Assembly: GCA_036497285.1 (NCBI GenBank)
Contig: DASXJR010000117.1
Span: 1 to 64,000 of the forward strand
From: RYN-133 sp036497285
GTDB taxonomy: Bacteria > Actinomycetota > Actinomycetes > Mycobacteriales > Jatrophihabitantaceae
Length of the DNA: 64,000 nt
Direction: 5' to 3'
Positions 15,954 through 24,900 of the stretch are shown here, piece after piece. Within the stretch, counting starts at the first letter, position 1; each line of letters starts with the position of its first letter. The translations under genes were made by a program, and so were the position numbers. Under the pieces are notes generated by a model. The model had not been told where the DNA came from and searched no databases. It saw nothing but the letters and a program-made list of their open reading frames with translations.

Positions 15954-16592
15954 GTGGTGAAGACGCCGCCACGCGTCAACCTCGAGGCGCCCGGACCTGA
16001 CCCGATCGCGGCGCCGCCCGATCCCGTCTCGGCGTGGAACGTCGCCAATGCACTGACCGTGTTCCGGCTCGCGCTCGTACCGGTCTTCCTCGTCGCACTG
16101 TTCTGGGGGACGGGGCACGAGCCCGGCTGGCGGGTCATCGCCTGCGTGGTCTTCGCCGTGGCGTCGGTCACCGACCGGATCGACGGCGAGGTGGCCCGCA
16201 AGCGCAACCTGGTGACCGAATTCGGCAAGCTCGCCGATCCGATCGCCGACAAGGCGCTCATCGGTGCCGCGCTGATCGGCCTGTCGCTGCTGCACGACCT
16301 GCCCTGGTGGGTGACGGTCGTCATCCTGGTGCGGGAGCTGGGTGTGACCGGCCTGCGGTTCTGGGTGATCCGGCACGGCGTACTCGCGGCCAGCCGCGGC
16401 GGCAAGCTCAAGACGTTGCTGCAGGCCGTCGCCATCGGCCTGTTCGTTCTGCCCGAGTGGGGCTGGCTGCGCGACATCGCGTGGGTCGTCATGATCGCGG
16501 CGATTGTCGTCGCGCTCGTCACCGGGCTCGACTACGTCGGACGCGCGGTCAAGCTGCGGCGCACAGCGCTCGCCGCCCGCGTGCCTGCCTGA
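15954..16592 (+). CDS. pgsA: CDP-diacylglycerol--glycerol-3-phosphate phosphatidyltransferase
   Basis: 212 residues, an inner-membrane CDP-alcohol phosphatidyltransferase making phosphatidylglycerol phosphate. The family motif D-x2-D-G-x2-A-R-x8-G-x3-D-x3-D is complete (T-D-R-I-D-G-E-V-A-R ... G-K-L-A-D-P-I-A-D, about residues 72-98). Several hydrophobic segments follow. GTG starts at 15954 and 15957 are possible, four to seven bases after rimO, so the two are translationally close. The cinA gene that often follows pgsA in relatives is missing. Confidence 0.93.
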   Translation: MVKTPPRVNLEAPGPDPIAAPPDPVSAWNVANALTVFRLALVPVFLVALFWGTGHEPGWRVIACVVFAVASVTDRIDGEVARKRNLVTEFGKLADPIADKALIGAALIGLSLLHDLPWWVTVVILVRELGVTGLRFWVIRHGVLAASRGGKLKTLLQAVAIGLFVLPEWGWLRDIAWVVMIAAIVVALVTGLDYVGRAVKLRRTALAARVPA

Positions 16593-16620
16593 GCGGGAAT
16601 CCGCAGCGGCGGCAATTCGT

Positions 16621-16647
16621 TGTTCGCTCAGAGCGGACACGTCCGCT
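16621..16647 (+). promoter_or_regulatory. Candidate ClgR operator and overlapping inverted repeat upstream of clgR
   Basis: TGTTCGCTCAGAGCGGAC at 16621-16638 fits the ClgR operator consensus as I recall it (CGC-Y-N-A-N-R-GCG core) with one flank mismatch. An overlapping perfect 7-base inverted repeat AGCGGAC/GTCCGCT spans 16632-16647. ClgR autoregulation is known in other actinobacteria, which fits the position about 110 bases before clgR. Confidence 0.5.
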
Positions 16648-16752
16648 GTTCCGGTCGGTAGGTCGGTGTTCGCCGGTACCGTGAACGCAAGATTCGCGGG
16701 TCGTGCTCCCAGCCGAGATCGCGCGTCGTTTGCGTCGCCAAGGAGGAATGTC

Positions 16753-17133
16753 ATGGCAGTAGTTCGTCAAGTGGTCGGTGACACCCTCCGCGCGCTGCGG
16801 CTGCGTCAGCGCCGCACCCTGCGCGAGGTCTCGGCCAGTGCCCGGGTGAGCCTCGGGTACCTGTCCGAGGTCGAGCGCGGGCAGAAGGAGCCGTCGTCCG
16901 AGCTGCTCGCTGCGATCGCCGCGGCGCTCGACGTGGAGCTGTCCGAACTGTTCGCCGAGGTGGCGGCCATCCTGCGCCGGGAAGAGAAGCTTGCTGCGGC
17001 CGGCATGGCCGGCGGCGGCCACCTCACCGCGGTGCCGGCGGCTATCCCGGGCGCCGGCTCGGCCCGGATCACGCCCGCCCCGCCTGCCGAGGGCCCGGGC
17101 GGCGGTGTCGCCGTGCGCGTCGCAGCAGCCTGA
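16753..17133 (+). CDS. clgR: ClgR-like XRE-family transcriptional regulator
   Basis: 126 residues. The helix-turn-helix lies at about 22-50 (L-R-E-V-S-A-S-A-R-V-S-L-G-Y-L-S-E-V-E-R-G-Q-K-E split by turn), the ClgR pattern. ClgR activates clpP/clpC and stress genes and is itself a Clp substrate in several species. The ATG at 16753 has AGGAGG seven bases upstream. The C-terminal 45 residues are Ala/Pro/Gly-rich and end in V-R-V-A-A-A, a plausible degradation tail. Position after pgsA matches mycobacteria, but the PspA-like gene usually found next is absent. Confidence 0.88.
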   Translation: MAVVRQVVGDTLRALRLRQRRTLREVSASARVSLGYLSEVERGQKEPSSELLAAIAAALDVELSELFAEVAAILRREEKLAAAGMAGGGHLTAVPAAIPGAGSARITPAPPAEGPGGGVAVRVAAA

Positions 17134-17216
17134 TTCGCAGTAGTCACATTCACAACATCCGTCACACATTCCGTCGCCGCTGCGCGCGTCGCCACCGGTA
17201 CGCACCGCTCGCGGGC

Positions 17217-17222
17217 TAGCGT
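17217..17222 (+). promoter_or_regulatory. -10 element of the second AGRRFAGP leader (leaderless)
   Basis: TAGCGT ends seven bases before the leader ATG at 17230. It lies in a GCGG...CCGC inverted repeat (17211-17226), much as TAGGGT lies between GCCGA and TCGGC arms at the first leader. Confidence 0.45.
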
Positions 17223-17229
17223 CCGCGGC

Positions 17230-17295
17230 ATGGCAACCGGAGTAAACGCTGGCCGACGCTTCGCGGGGCCGCGCTGTCCAGTCGAGGTGCGCTGA
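17230..17295 (+). CDS. 21-residue leader peptide upstream of the TetR gene (AGRRFAGP family)
   Basis: Reads M-A-T-G-V-N-A-G-R-R-F-A-G-P then R-C-P-V-E-V-R and TGA (17293-17295), overlapping the TetR ATG as TGATG. It has the same codon number, motif position, start-proximal -10 box and overlap as the ORF at 5145-5210. Between the two, the 36 bases coding for T-G-x-x-A-G-R-R-F-A-G-P differ at only four positions, although the downstream genes are unrelated. Probable regulatory leader or translational coupler. Confidence 0.6.
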   Translation: MATGVNAGRRFAGPRCPVEVR

Positions 17296-17939
17296 TGGCG
17301 GACCCATTGTTCGACACGTTGTTCCGATCCACCGCGATCGCGGCCGGCCCGCCGGCGATCGCCTCGGCCGCTCCGGTACGCGAAGCCGGCACCCGCACCC
17401 GCGCGGGCAACGCCATGAACCGCACCCGGGCGGCGCTGCTCGACGGCGCCCGCCGGGCCGTCGAGATGAGCGGCACCAAGATCACCATGGCCCAGGTGGC
17501 CGCCGCCGCGGGCGTCGCGAAGGCGACTCTCTACAACCATTTCCGCACCCGCGAGGCCGTGCTCGACGCCCTGCTGCTCGACGAGATCGCCCGCCTCACC
17601 GAGCGTGCCCAGGGGCTGACCCTGCGCGACGGGTTGGCGAGCACCGCCGCCGCGATTTCGGACAGCCCGCTGCTTCGCACCCTCGCCCGGATCGAGCCCG
17701 CGACAGTGGCCGCGCTCGGGCGCATCGACCGCACCGCGACCGGCTGGCAGCAGGCCCGATCTGCCGTCGACGCCGCGTTGGCTGCCGACGAGCGCGGCGG
17801 CGCGGAGTTCGTGCTGCGTTGGCTCGCCTCGTTCGTCGTCAGCCCCGCCCGGCCCCAGACCATCGGCGCCGACCTGACCGTCCTGATCGCCGCGCTGCCC
17901 GATGCCGCGGCCACGTCCCAGGCGGCCGCCACCGCCTGA
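17295..17939 (+). CDS. TetR-family transcriptional regulator
   Basis: 214 residues. The helix-turn-helix is K-I-T-M-A-Q-V-A-A-A-A-G-V-A-K-A-T-L-Y-N then H-F-R-T-R-E (about 61-90), a strong TetR signature. An unusually long N-terminal segment of about 40 residues, Ala/Pro/Arg-rich, precedes it. The C-terminal ligand domain is not recognisable. Start ATG 17295 overlaps the leader stop. Converges on the LysR gene with nine bases between stops. Target genes are not evident from neighbours. Confidence 0.88.
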   Translation: MADPLFDTLFRSTAIAAGPPAIASAAPVREAGTRTRAGNAMNRTRAALLDGARRAVEMSGTKITMAQVAAAAGVAKATLYNHFRTREAVLDALLLDEIARLTERAQGLTLRDGLASTAAAISDSPLLRTLARIEPATVAALGRIDRTATGWQQARSAVDAALAADERGGAEFVLRWLASFVVSPARPQTIGADLTVLIAALPDAAATSQAAATA

Positions 17940-17948
17940 GCGGGGGCC

Positions 17949-18860
17949 CTAGCAGGCCGCCGCGTCGAGGCTTCGGGAATGGGCGACCAGGATCGCCTGT
18001 AAGACCCGCACACTTGCCGACGGACGCCGGGACCGGCGGTACTGCGCCACCAGCACCACGTCCGCGTCGTTGGCCAGCAGCGGTCGGTAGGTGATGGCGC
18101 CGGCGCGCTCGAGCGGGTCGCCCCGCACGCTGAAGTCGGGCAGCAGTGTCACACCGAGACCTTCGGCAACCATGAGCTTGCCCAGCTCGGCGCCGTCCGC
18201 GCAGTACGGGAACGTCGGCGGGGGTCCGGACAGCAGCCGGTGCGCGTAACGGTGCATGAGGTAGCCCGCGCGCATCGCGATGAACGGTTGCGCGAACAGG
18301 TCGTCCGGCGACACCACGTGCTGCGCCGCGAGCGGACTGTCCGGACGGCAGCACACCGCGACTCGCCCGCGAAGGAGCTCGACGGTCTCGAGATCCGGCT
18401 CGAGATCGTCACCGCCGAGCAGATTCACCAGACCGAGATCGAGCCCACCGCTGCGCAGCAGCGTGTAGATATCGGCCTGCTGGGCGGTGAGCAGCTCGAC
18501 CTGGGTGTCCGGGAACGCGGCGCGGAACTCACGGATCGCCGGCGCTACGACGGGCGCGGTGGCGGCGTGCACGCTGCCGATGCGCATCAGGGCGCGGGTG
18601 CGGTTCTGTTCGTCGGCGGCCGCACGCAGCCGGGCCACTGCGTCGAGCACCTCGGTGACGTGGGGGAGCAGTTCCAGCCCGGTGCGGCTGATCCGGGCAC
18701 CGGCGCGGTGCCGGTCGAGCAGCCGCACGCCGAGCTCGTCCTCGAGATTGCGGATCGCCTGGCTCAACGCCGGCTGGGTGATGTGCAACGCGTCACTCGC
18801 GCGACGGATGGCACCGTATCGTGTGACTGCCGCGAAGTACTGCAATTGCTCGATGCGCAC
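17949..18860 (-). CDS. LysR-type transcriptional regulator of the adjacent sulfur/flavin operon
   Basis: About 303 residues. The N-terminal helix-turn-helix (R-R-A-S-D-A-L-H-I-T-Q-P-A-L-S-Q-A-I-R-N, about residues 20-40) is typical, followed by a periplasmic-binding-like effector domain. GTG 18860 is preferred because AGGAG precedes it by four bases; ATG 18872 is an alternative. It is divergent from the SfnB-like operon, the standard layout for a LysR regulator and its target. The perfect palindrome at 18958-18977 is a candidate binding site. Confidence 0.9.
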   Translation of the reverse strand: MRIEQLQYFAAVTRYGAIRRASDALHITQPALSQAIRNLEDELGVRLLDRHRAGARISRTGLELLPHVTEVLDAVARLRAAADEQNRTRALMRIGSVHAATAPVVAPAIREFRAAFPDTQVELLTAQQADIYTLLRSGGLDLGLVNLLGGDDLEPDLETVELLRGRVAVCCRPDSPLAAQHVVSPDDLFAQPFIAMRAGYLMHRYAHRLLSGPPPTFPYCADGAELGKLMVAEGLGVTLLPDFSVRGDPLERAGAITYRPLLANDADVVLVAQYRRSRRPSASVRVLQAILVAHSRSLDAAAC

Positions 18861-18925
18861 GGGTCTCCTCATGATCCGGCCGGTGCGTGATCGACGACGC
18901 TTATCGCGCGATCACGAACGCGTAT

Positions 18926-18977
18926 TTGACGGCGACAATCGCCGCCAGCACAGTAAGACTATGTCCACAGACATAGT
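18926..18977 (+). promoter_or_regulatory. Promoter and palindromic operator of the sulfur/flavin operon
   Basis: -35 TTGACG (18926-18931), 17 bp, -10 CACAGT (18949-18954). The perfect inverted repeat ACTATGTC-CACA-GACATAGT (18958-18977) begins four bases later and covers the leader ORF start. It could be the LysR-regulator site or an mRNA hairpin at the leader start. Confidence 0.5.
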
Positions 18978-19020
18978 AGAGAAGTGCGACGCGCTGAACC
19001 GACTGCCGGCCGCCGCATGA
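18961..19020 (+). CDS. 19-residue leader ORF of the sulfur/flavin operon
   Basis: ATG at 18961 gives M-S-T-D-I-V-E-K-C-D-A-L-N-R-L-P-A-A-A and a TGA that overlaps the next ATG (ATGA). It contains one Cys. The first eight codons lie partly inside a perfect palindrome. Short leaders before sulfur-metabolism genes are known in actinobacteria as cysteine-responsive elements, but those carry a different motif. Coupling to the downstream gene is likely; a regulatory role is inference. Confidence 0.45.
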   Translation: MSTDIVEKCDALNRLPAAA

Positions 19021-20222
19021 CCGCGCACATCATTCGCGCCGACGCCGAGGCCGAGGAGATCGCGCAGAAGGTCGCGGTATCGATCGGCCAGCAAGCCGGC
19101 GCGCGTGACGCCGAGCGACGCCTGCCCGATCGTGAACTCGACGAGCTGTCGAAGTCGGGTCTGCTCGCGATCACGGTGCCCGCGCGGTTCGGCGGCGCCG
19201 AGGTTTGTGTCGAGACCCTGACCGAGGTGTTCCGGGTGCTGGCCACGGCTGACGCGAGCCTGGCCCAGATCCCGCACAGTCACTTCGTCTTCCTCGACGC
19301 GCTGCGCCGGCTGGGCAGCCGCGAGCAGCAGCTGCGGTACTACGCAGCGGTGCTCGCCGGTGAGCGGCTCGCCAATGCGCAGACCGAACGCAGCGCCAAA
19401 ACTGTCGTCGACGATTCGACCGCGCTCTACCGCCGCGAGACCGGCGGCTACCTGCTGTCCGGGGAGAAGTTCTACTGCACCGGTGCGCTGTTCGCGCACT
19501 GGTTGGTGGTGCGCGCCGTGCTGGCGGACGAGCTCGCCGACGCCAACGGGAAGCGGCCGCGGGCGCTGGTGTATCTGCCGCGCGACACCACTGGTGTCAC
19601 CGTCGAGGACGACTGGGACGGGATGGGTCAGCGCACGACGGCCAGTGGCACCGTCCGGCTCGACGGCGTGCTCGTCGACGACGACCAGGTCGTGGCGTTC
19701 GACCCGATCTTCGCAGGGCCGAGCACGTACGGCGCGCGGGCGCAGGTGCTGCATGCCGCGTTGGACGTGGGCATCGCCCGCGGGGCGCTGGACGCCGCGG
19801 TGACCGCGGTGGCGAAGGCACGGCCGTGGTTCGAGAGCGACGTGGACACCGCCGCCGCGGAGCCACTGCTCGTCCAGCAGGCCGGCGAACTCGAGATCAC
19901 CGTGCGTGGCGCGGAGGCACTGCTGCGCGATGCGGCGCGCGCGGTCGACGACGCCGAGCGAGCCATCAGCGACGACAGCACCGCGCGGGCGTCCGTCGCC
20001 ACGGCGATCGCCCGGGCCGCCGGCGCGCGGGCGTCCGTCGAGGCCGCGTCGACGCTGTTCGAACTCGGCGGCACCCGCTCCGCAGCCGGCGCGCTGAATC
20101 TGTCGCGGTACTGGCGCGATGCCCGCACCCACACCCTGCACGACCCGACCCGGTGGAAGGTGCAGCACGTCGGCCGGTGGGTGCTGTCCGGCACCCCGCC
20201 GCCCCGCCACGGTCAGCTCTGA
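19017..20222 (+). CDS. SfnB-like acyl-CoA dehydrogenase-family flavoenzyme (sulfur acquisition)
   Basis: 401 residues with the acyl-CoA dehydrogenase fold: N-terminal helical part with G-L-L-A-I-T-V-P-A-R-F-G-G-A (about 45-58), a middle beta domain (N-A-Q-T-E-R-S, K-F-Y-C-T-G-A near 120-160) and a C-terminal helical part with F-E-L-G-G-T-R-S. SfnB/DszC-type members are FMNH2-dependent monooxygenase-like proteins used to release sulfur from organosulfur compounds. Neighbouring FMN and flavin reductases support this. Start overlaps the leader ORF by four bases. Confidence 0.85.
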   Translation: MTAHIIRADAEAEEIAQKVAVSIGQQAGARDAERRLPDRELDELSKSGLLAITVPARFGGAEVCVETLTEVFRVLATADASLAQIPHSHFVFLDALRRLGSREQQLRYYAAVLAGERLANAQTERSAKTVVDDSTALYRRETGGYLLSGEKFYCTGALFAHWLVVRAVLADELADANGKRPRALVYLPRDTTGVTVEDDWDGMGQRTTASGTVRLDGVLVDDDQVVAFDPIFAGPSTYGARAQVLHAALDVGIARGALDAAVTAVAKARPWFESDVDTAAAEPLLVQQAGELEITVRGAEALLRDAARAVDDAERAISDDSTARASVATAIARAAGARASVEAASTLFELGGTRSAAGALNLSRYWRDARTHTLHDPTRWKVQHVGRWVLSGTPPPRHGQL

Positions 20223-20233
20223 GAGGACTTCCG

Positions 20234-20731
20234 ATGACGGTCACCGTTCTTGTCGGCAATCCGAAGCCGCGTTCGCGCACCTGGCAGGCCGCGCACCGGG
20301 TCGCCCGCGGGCTGACCGGCGCCGATCCGGACACCGCGATCGACCTGGCCGACTTCGGCGCGGCCCTGCTCGACCAGGCGGATGCCGCGGTCGCCGAGGC
20401 CGTGGCCGCGCTCGCCACGACCGACCTGCTCGTAATCGCCTCGCCCACCTACAAGGGCAGCTACACCGGGTTGCTGAAGATCTTCCTCGACCGGATAGGC
20501 GGCGGAGCGCTCGTCGGTGTCACTGCGGTTCCGGTGATGCTCGGTGGGCACTGGCGGCACGGCCTGGCCGCCGAGGCGTTCCTCAAGCCCGTGCTCGCCG
20601 AGCTCGGCGCGTCGTGCCCGACCGGCGGGCTGTACCTGCTCGATTCCGAGTGGGACGCGCCGGACGCTCTGGACCATTGGCTGCCGGCGGCGCGCCGACA
20701 GCTCGCAGCGACCCTGGGGGAGCCGGTATGA
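20234..20731 (+). CDS. NADPH-dependent FMN reductase (SsuE/MsuE-like)
   Basis: 165 residues, flavodoxin-like. L-V-G-N-P-K-P-R-S-R-T (about 6-16) is the FMN phosphate loop and S-P-T-Y-K-G-S-Y-T-G-L-L-K-I-F-L-D (about 74-90) the second FMN-binding segment. It likely supplies reduced FMN to the preceding SfnB-like enzyme. It begins 11 bases after that gene's stop with AGAGGA as ribosome binding site and overlaps the next gene by ATGA. Confidence 0.9.
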   Translation: MTVTVLVGNPKPRSRTWQAAHRVARGLTGADPDTAIDLADFGAALLDQADAAVAEAVAALATTDLLVIASPTYKGSYTGLLKIFLDRIGGGALVGVTAVPVMLGGHWRHGLAAEAFLKPVLAELGASCPTGGLYLLDSEWDAPDALDHWLPAARRQLAATLGEPV

Positions 20732-21201
20732 CCGCCGTTGCACTCGACCTGCGCCGGACGTTCGGTGCCTACCCGACGGGCGTGGCCGCGATCGCCGGCG
20801 TCGTGGACGGACGCCCGGTGGGCCTCGCGGCGAGTTCCTTCGTCCCGGTTTCGCTCGACCCGCCGCTGGTGTCGGTGTGCGTCGCGCATACGTCCTCGAC
20901 CTGGCCGCAGCTGCGCCGGGCGCGCGGGATCGGCATTTCGGTGCTCGGCGACGGTCAGGACCTGATCTGCCGGCAACTGGCCGCCAGACAGGGCGACCGG
21001 TTCGCGGGGCTGTCCTGGCACGAGACGCACGCCGGCGGCGTGCTGCTCGACGGCGCGGTGGCGTGGTTCGACTGCACGGTCGAGACCACGGTGCCGGCGG
21101 GTGACCACGACATCGTGCTGTTCCGCATCCACGATCTGGACGCGGTCGACGGCGCCGCCCCGCTCGTGTTCCACGCCAGCTCGTACCGCCGGCTCGCCTG
21201 A
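20728..21201 (+). CDS. Flavin reductase-like domain protein
   Basis: 157 residues of the flavin-reductase-like FMN-binding split barrel: F-G-A-Y-P-T-G-V-A-A-I-A-G-V (about 10-23), A-S-S-F-V-P-V-S-L-D-P-P-L-V-S-V-C-V (about 35-52) and a C-terminal F-H-A-S-S-Y-R-R-L. It may reduce flavin with NAD(P)H for the upstream monooxygenase, or be a second reductase of the pathway. ATGA overlap with the FMN reductase indicates one operon. Its stop is two bases from the convergent nei2 stop. Confidence 0.9.
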   Translation: MTAVALDLRRTFGAYPTGVAAIAGVVDGRPVGLAASSFVPVSLDPPLVSVCVAHTSSTWPQLRRARGIGISVLGDGQDLICRQLAARQGDRFAGLSWHETHAGGVLLDGAVAWFDCTVETTVPAGDHDIVLFRIHDLDAVDGAAPLVFHASSYRRLA

Positions 21202-21202
21202 C

Positions 21203-21988
21203 TCAGCCGGGCTGGCACGTCGGGCACCAGTACGTCGCGCGCTGGTACGGCGGCGAGCCCTGCTCGGCGTAGGCGATCGGCGTGCGGCACCGCAGACACG
21301 GATCGTTGCGACGGCCGTAGACCCAGTGCTCCTGGCCGCGACCCGTCCGCCCGGTCGTCGACTGTTCGGGATGGTCACGGTTGGCCCGCAGGAAGCGGTA
21401 TGCGGTCGCGACGACCTTGGCGAGATCAGGGGCGGCGCCGACGGCCGTCCAGGGATTGACCCGTTCGGCGAACAGCGCCTCGCACTTGTACATGTTGCCG
21501 ATGCCGGCGAGATTGCGTTGATCAAGCAACGCCTGGCCGATCTCCGCGTCGGGCGTGCGGCGCAGGTTCGTGACGGCGAGCTCGAGATCCCAGTCCGGGC
21601 CGAGAAGATCCGGGCCGAGATGGCCGACGAGCTCGTGCTCGCGCGTCGTCGCGATCACGTGCAGGTCGTGCACGCGGTAACCGGTCGCCAGCCACTCGAC
21701 GTTGCCGAGCTGCGCGCGGATCATGTGCTCGGGGTGACGGCGCGGGCGGTCACCCGTACGGGTGAGATACCACGACCCGTCCATGCGCAGGTGGCTGTGC
21801 AGCGTGTGCCCGGACCCGAGTCGGGTCAGGATGTGTTTGCCGCGCGCGAGCACCTCGGTGACGGTCTCGCCGGCCAGATCGGTCGTGGCCAACTGCGGCA
21901 CCCGCAGGTCGCCGACGATCAGCGCCCGACCGGACAGCGCGGTGTGCAGCCGGTGAGCCGTCAGCCAGACGGTGTCGCCCTCGGGCAC
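21203..21988 (-). CDS. nei2: Fpg/Nei family DNA glycosylase (Nei2-type endonuclease VIII)
   Basis: 261 residues. The mature N-terminus P-E-G-D has Pro2 and Glu3, the catalytic imine-forming residue and its partner. A helix-two-turn-helix motif lies at about 160-185 (L-L-D-Q-R-N-L-A-G-I-G-N-M-Y-K-C-E). A C-terminal C-x2-C...C-x2-C zinc finger is visible (P-C-L-R-C-R-T, W-C-P-T-C-Q). Removes oxidised pyrimidines and has AP-lyase activity. The gene is next to lhr, as nei is in mycobacteria, and its start is nine bases from the lhr stop. Confidence 0.93.
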   Translation of the reverse strand: MPEGDTVWLTAHRLHTALSGRALIVGDLRVPQLATTDLAGETVTEVLARGKHILTRLGSGHTLHSHLRMDGSWYLTRTGDRPRRHPEHMIRAQLGNVEWLATGYRVHDLHVIATTREHELVGHLGPDLLGPDWDLELAVTNLRRTPDAEIGQALLDQRNLAGIGNMYKCEALFAERVNPWTAVGAAPDLAKVVATAYRFLRANRDHPEQSTTGRTGRGQEHWVYGRRNDPCLRCRTPIAYAEQGSPPYQRATYWCPTCQPG

Positions 21989-21997
21989 GTGCGCCGG

Positions 21998-24900
21998 TCA
22001 GCCGCGTAGCCGCAAGCCGCGCGGCGTGGGTCGGAACCCGGCCGATTCCAGCGCCGCGCCGAGCGGTGAGGCGACGATGGGCACGCCGTCGGCGCGCTCG
22101 ACGGCGAGCTTGCCCAGCGCGCCGTCACGCACGGCCAGGGCGAGAGCGTCGGCCGCCGGCTGCAGCGCGGCCGGTTCGTCGGTGAACGAGAGCAGGGTGC
22201 GTCCGCCCCGTTCCACGTAGAGGACGCAGCCGCCGTCGACCGACACCACTAGTGCGCCGGCCTTGCGGGCCGGTTGGTGGCCGCGCCCGCCGCCGTCGGC
22301 CGGTGGCTGCTTGGGCCACGGCAACGCTGCGCCGTACGGGTTGGCCGGGTCGGTGGCGGCGAGGACGAGCGCGGGTGCCGCGTCGCGGACGTCGTCGGGA
22401 CGGGCCTGGCCACGCAGCCGGTCGACCGCGCCGGGCAACGCGAATTGCGCCGCGCCGAGTCCGTCGACGAAGTAGCCGCGCCGGGCCCGTCCGGATTCCT
22501 CGGCCGCCTTCAGAACGGGATACACCGCGGAGAAGCCACCGGTGATCCGCTCGGCGCCGACCGAGCCCCGGGTCACCAGGCCGTACCGGTCGAGGAGGGT
22601 GTCCGCGGCCGACAGTGCGCGCCGCGTCGGGTCGTCGTCACGCGGCGAGAGCGCCGACCACCGCCCGGACATCGTGAACGGCACCCCCGTGCGGGACGGC
22701 GAGGTGGTCGGGATGCCCGCCAGCCCGCCGTAGCGCCCGTACCGGGTGCGCGGTGGGCGCGGGCGGCGCGCATGAGCCGTGCGCGAGCCGCCGTCGAGCC
22801 GGGCGCGCACGGGGGCGAGGGTGTCGTTGGTGAGCGCGCCGGCCCAGACGAGATCCCAGACCACGGTGGCGACGTCGTCGTCGGAACCGGCGCCTACCCG
22901 GTCGGCCAGCGCGCGGAAGAACACCGCCGAGCCGGGATCGAGCGCGGCGAGCAGATCGGCGGCAAGACCGTCGATCGGATCCAAGGGCGGCAACAGCAGC
23001 GGCGCGAGCTCGGTGGGGGCGAGCACCACCCAGCCGTCGTTGCCGGCCAGCGAGCCGGCGCCCGTCCAGACGACCTCGCCGGACATCGTCAGCTCGTCGA
23101 GCATCGCCGGCGCGTAGTCCGCCACCCGGGCGGGCAGGACGAGCGATTCAAGGGCGCTGGCCGGAAGTGGCACGCCCGCCAACTGCTCGACCGCGCGTAA
23201 CACACCGTCGACGCCGCGCGAACTGCGCGCGCCGACGCCCTGCCAGGCCGGGATGAACCGGGCCAACGCCGCTGCCGGCACCGGCTCGACCTCCTTGCGC
23301 AGGGCGGCCAGCGACCGTCGGCGCACCATGCGCAGCACCTCGGCGTCACACCACTCGGTGCCCACACCGTCCGGCCGAAACTCGCCCTGGACGATCCGTC
23401 CCGACGTGGCCAGCCGGGCGAGCGCGGTCGTCACGACGGCCACGCCCAAGCCGAGCCGGGCGGCCACATCGGACGGGTGGAACGGGCCGTGCGTGCGGGC
23501 GAACCGGGACACCAGGTCCCCGAGCGGATCCTTGACCGGCTCGGTGAACGCCTCGGGAACGCCGACCGGGATCGCCGTGCCGAGCGCGTCGCGCACCCGC
23601 CCGGCGTCTTCGATCGCCATCCAGCGTTGCTCGCCGGCGATGCGTACCCGGATCGCGCGCCGCGTCTCTTCGAGGCCCGCGAGGTCCTGGGCCGTCGCGC
23701 CACGCGCGGTCGCTTCCTCCGTGGTCAGGTCGCCGACGGCACGGAGCAAGTCGTGCACGCCGTCACGGCCGCGTGCCCGCCGGTCGGGGGCGAGCCGGCT
23801 GATCTCGCGCTCGACCTCGGCCAGCGAATCCGCGTCGAGCAGCTCACGCAGTTCGGTGGCGCCGAGCAGTTCGGCAAGCATCGCCGAGTCCAGGCTGAGC
23901 GCCTGCGCACGTCGTTCGGCGAGCGGGGCGTCGCCCTCGTACAAGAACATGCCGACGTAGCCGAACAGCAACGAGCGGGCGAAGGGTGAGGCGGTCGGGG
24001 TCTCGACCTCGACCACCTTGACCCGGCGCGTGGTCAGGTCGCGCATCAGCCCGGTCAGCCCGGGGACGTCGTACACGTCTTGCAGGCACTCGCGCATCGC
24101 CTCGAGCACGACGGGAAAGTCGCCGAACTCGGCGGCAACCTGCAGCAGCTGGTTGGCGCGCTGCCGTTGCTGCCAGAGCGGGGTGCGGCGGCGCGGGTCG
24201 CGGCGGGGCAGCAGCAACGCGCGGGCCGCGCACTCACGGAACCGGGAGGCGAACAGGGCCGAGTTGCCCACTTCGGCGGTGACCAGGGGCTCGATCTCAT
24301 CGGGTTCGAACACCGCGAGATCCGCACCGGGTACTTCGCCGTCGGTGTCGGGCAGGCGCAGCACGATGCCGTCGTCGGAGTGCATCGACGACACGTCGAG
24401 GCCGAACCGCTCGCGCAGCCGGGCGCCGATCGCCAGCGCCCACGGCGCGTTGACGGGAGCGCCGAAGGGGGAGTGCACGACCAGGCGCCAATCGCCGAGC
24501 TCGTCGCGGAACCGCTCCACCAACACGGTGCGGTCGTCGGGCAGGTGCCGGGTGGCCTCGCGTTGCTCGGCGAGGTAGGCGATCAGGTTGTCCGCGCCCC
24601 ACTCGTCCAAGCCTGCCGCGGTGGCGCGGGCGCGGGCCTGGTCGGGCTCGGCCTGGGCCACCTCACGCAGAAAGGCACCCAGCGCACGTCCCAACTCGAC
24701 CGGACGGCCGGGGGAATCGCCCTTCCAGAACGGCATCCGGCCGATCTGCCCCGGCGCCGGGGTGACGAGCACACGGTCGTGGGTGATGTCCTCGATGCGC
24801 CAAGACGACGAGCCGAGCAGGAACACGTCGCCGACCCGGGACTCGTACACCATCTCCTCGTCGAGCTCGCCGACCCGACGACCCGGACCCTCGCCGCCGG

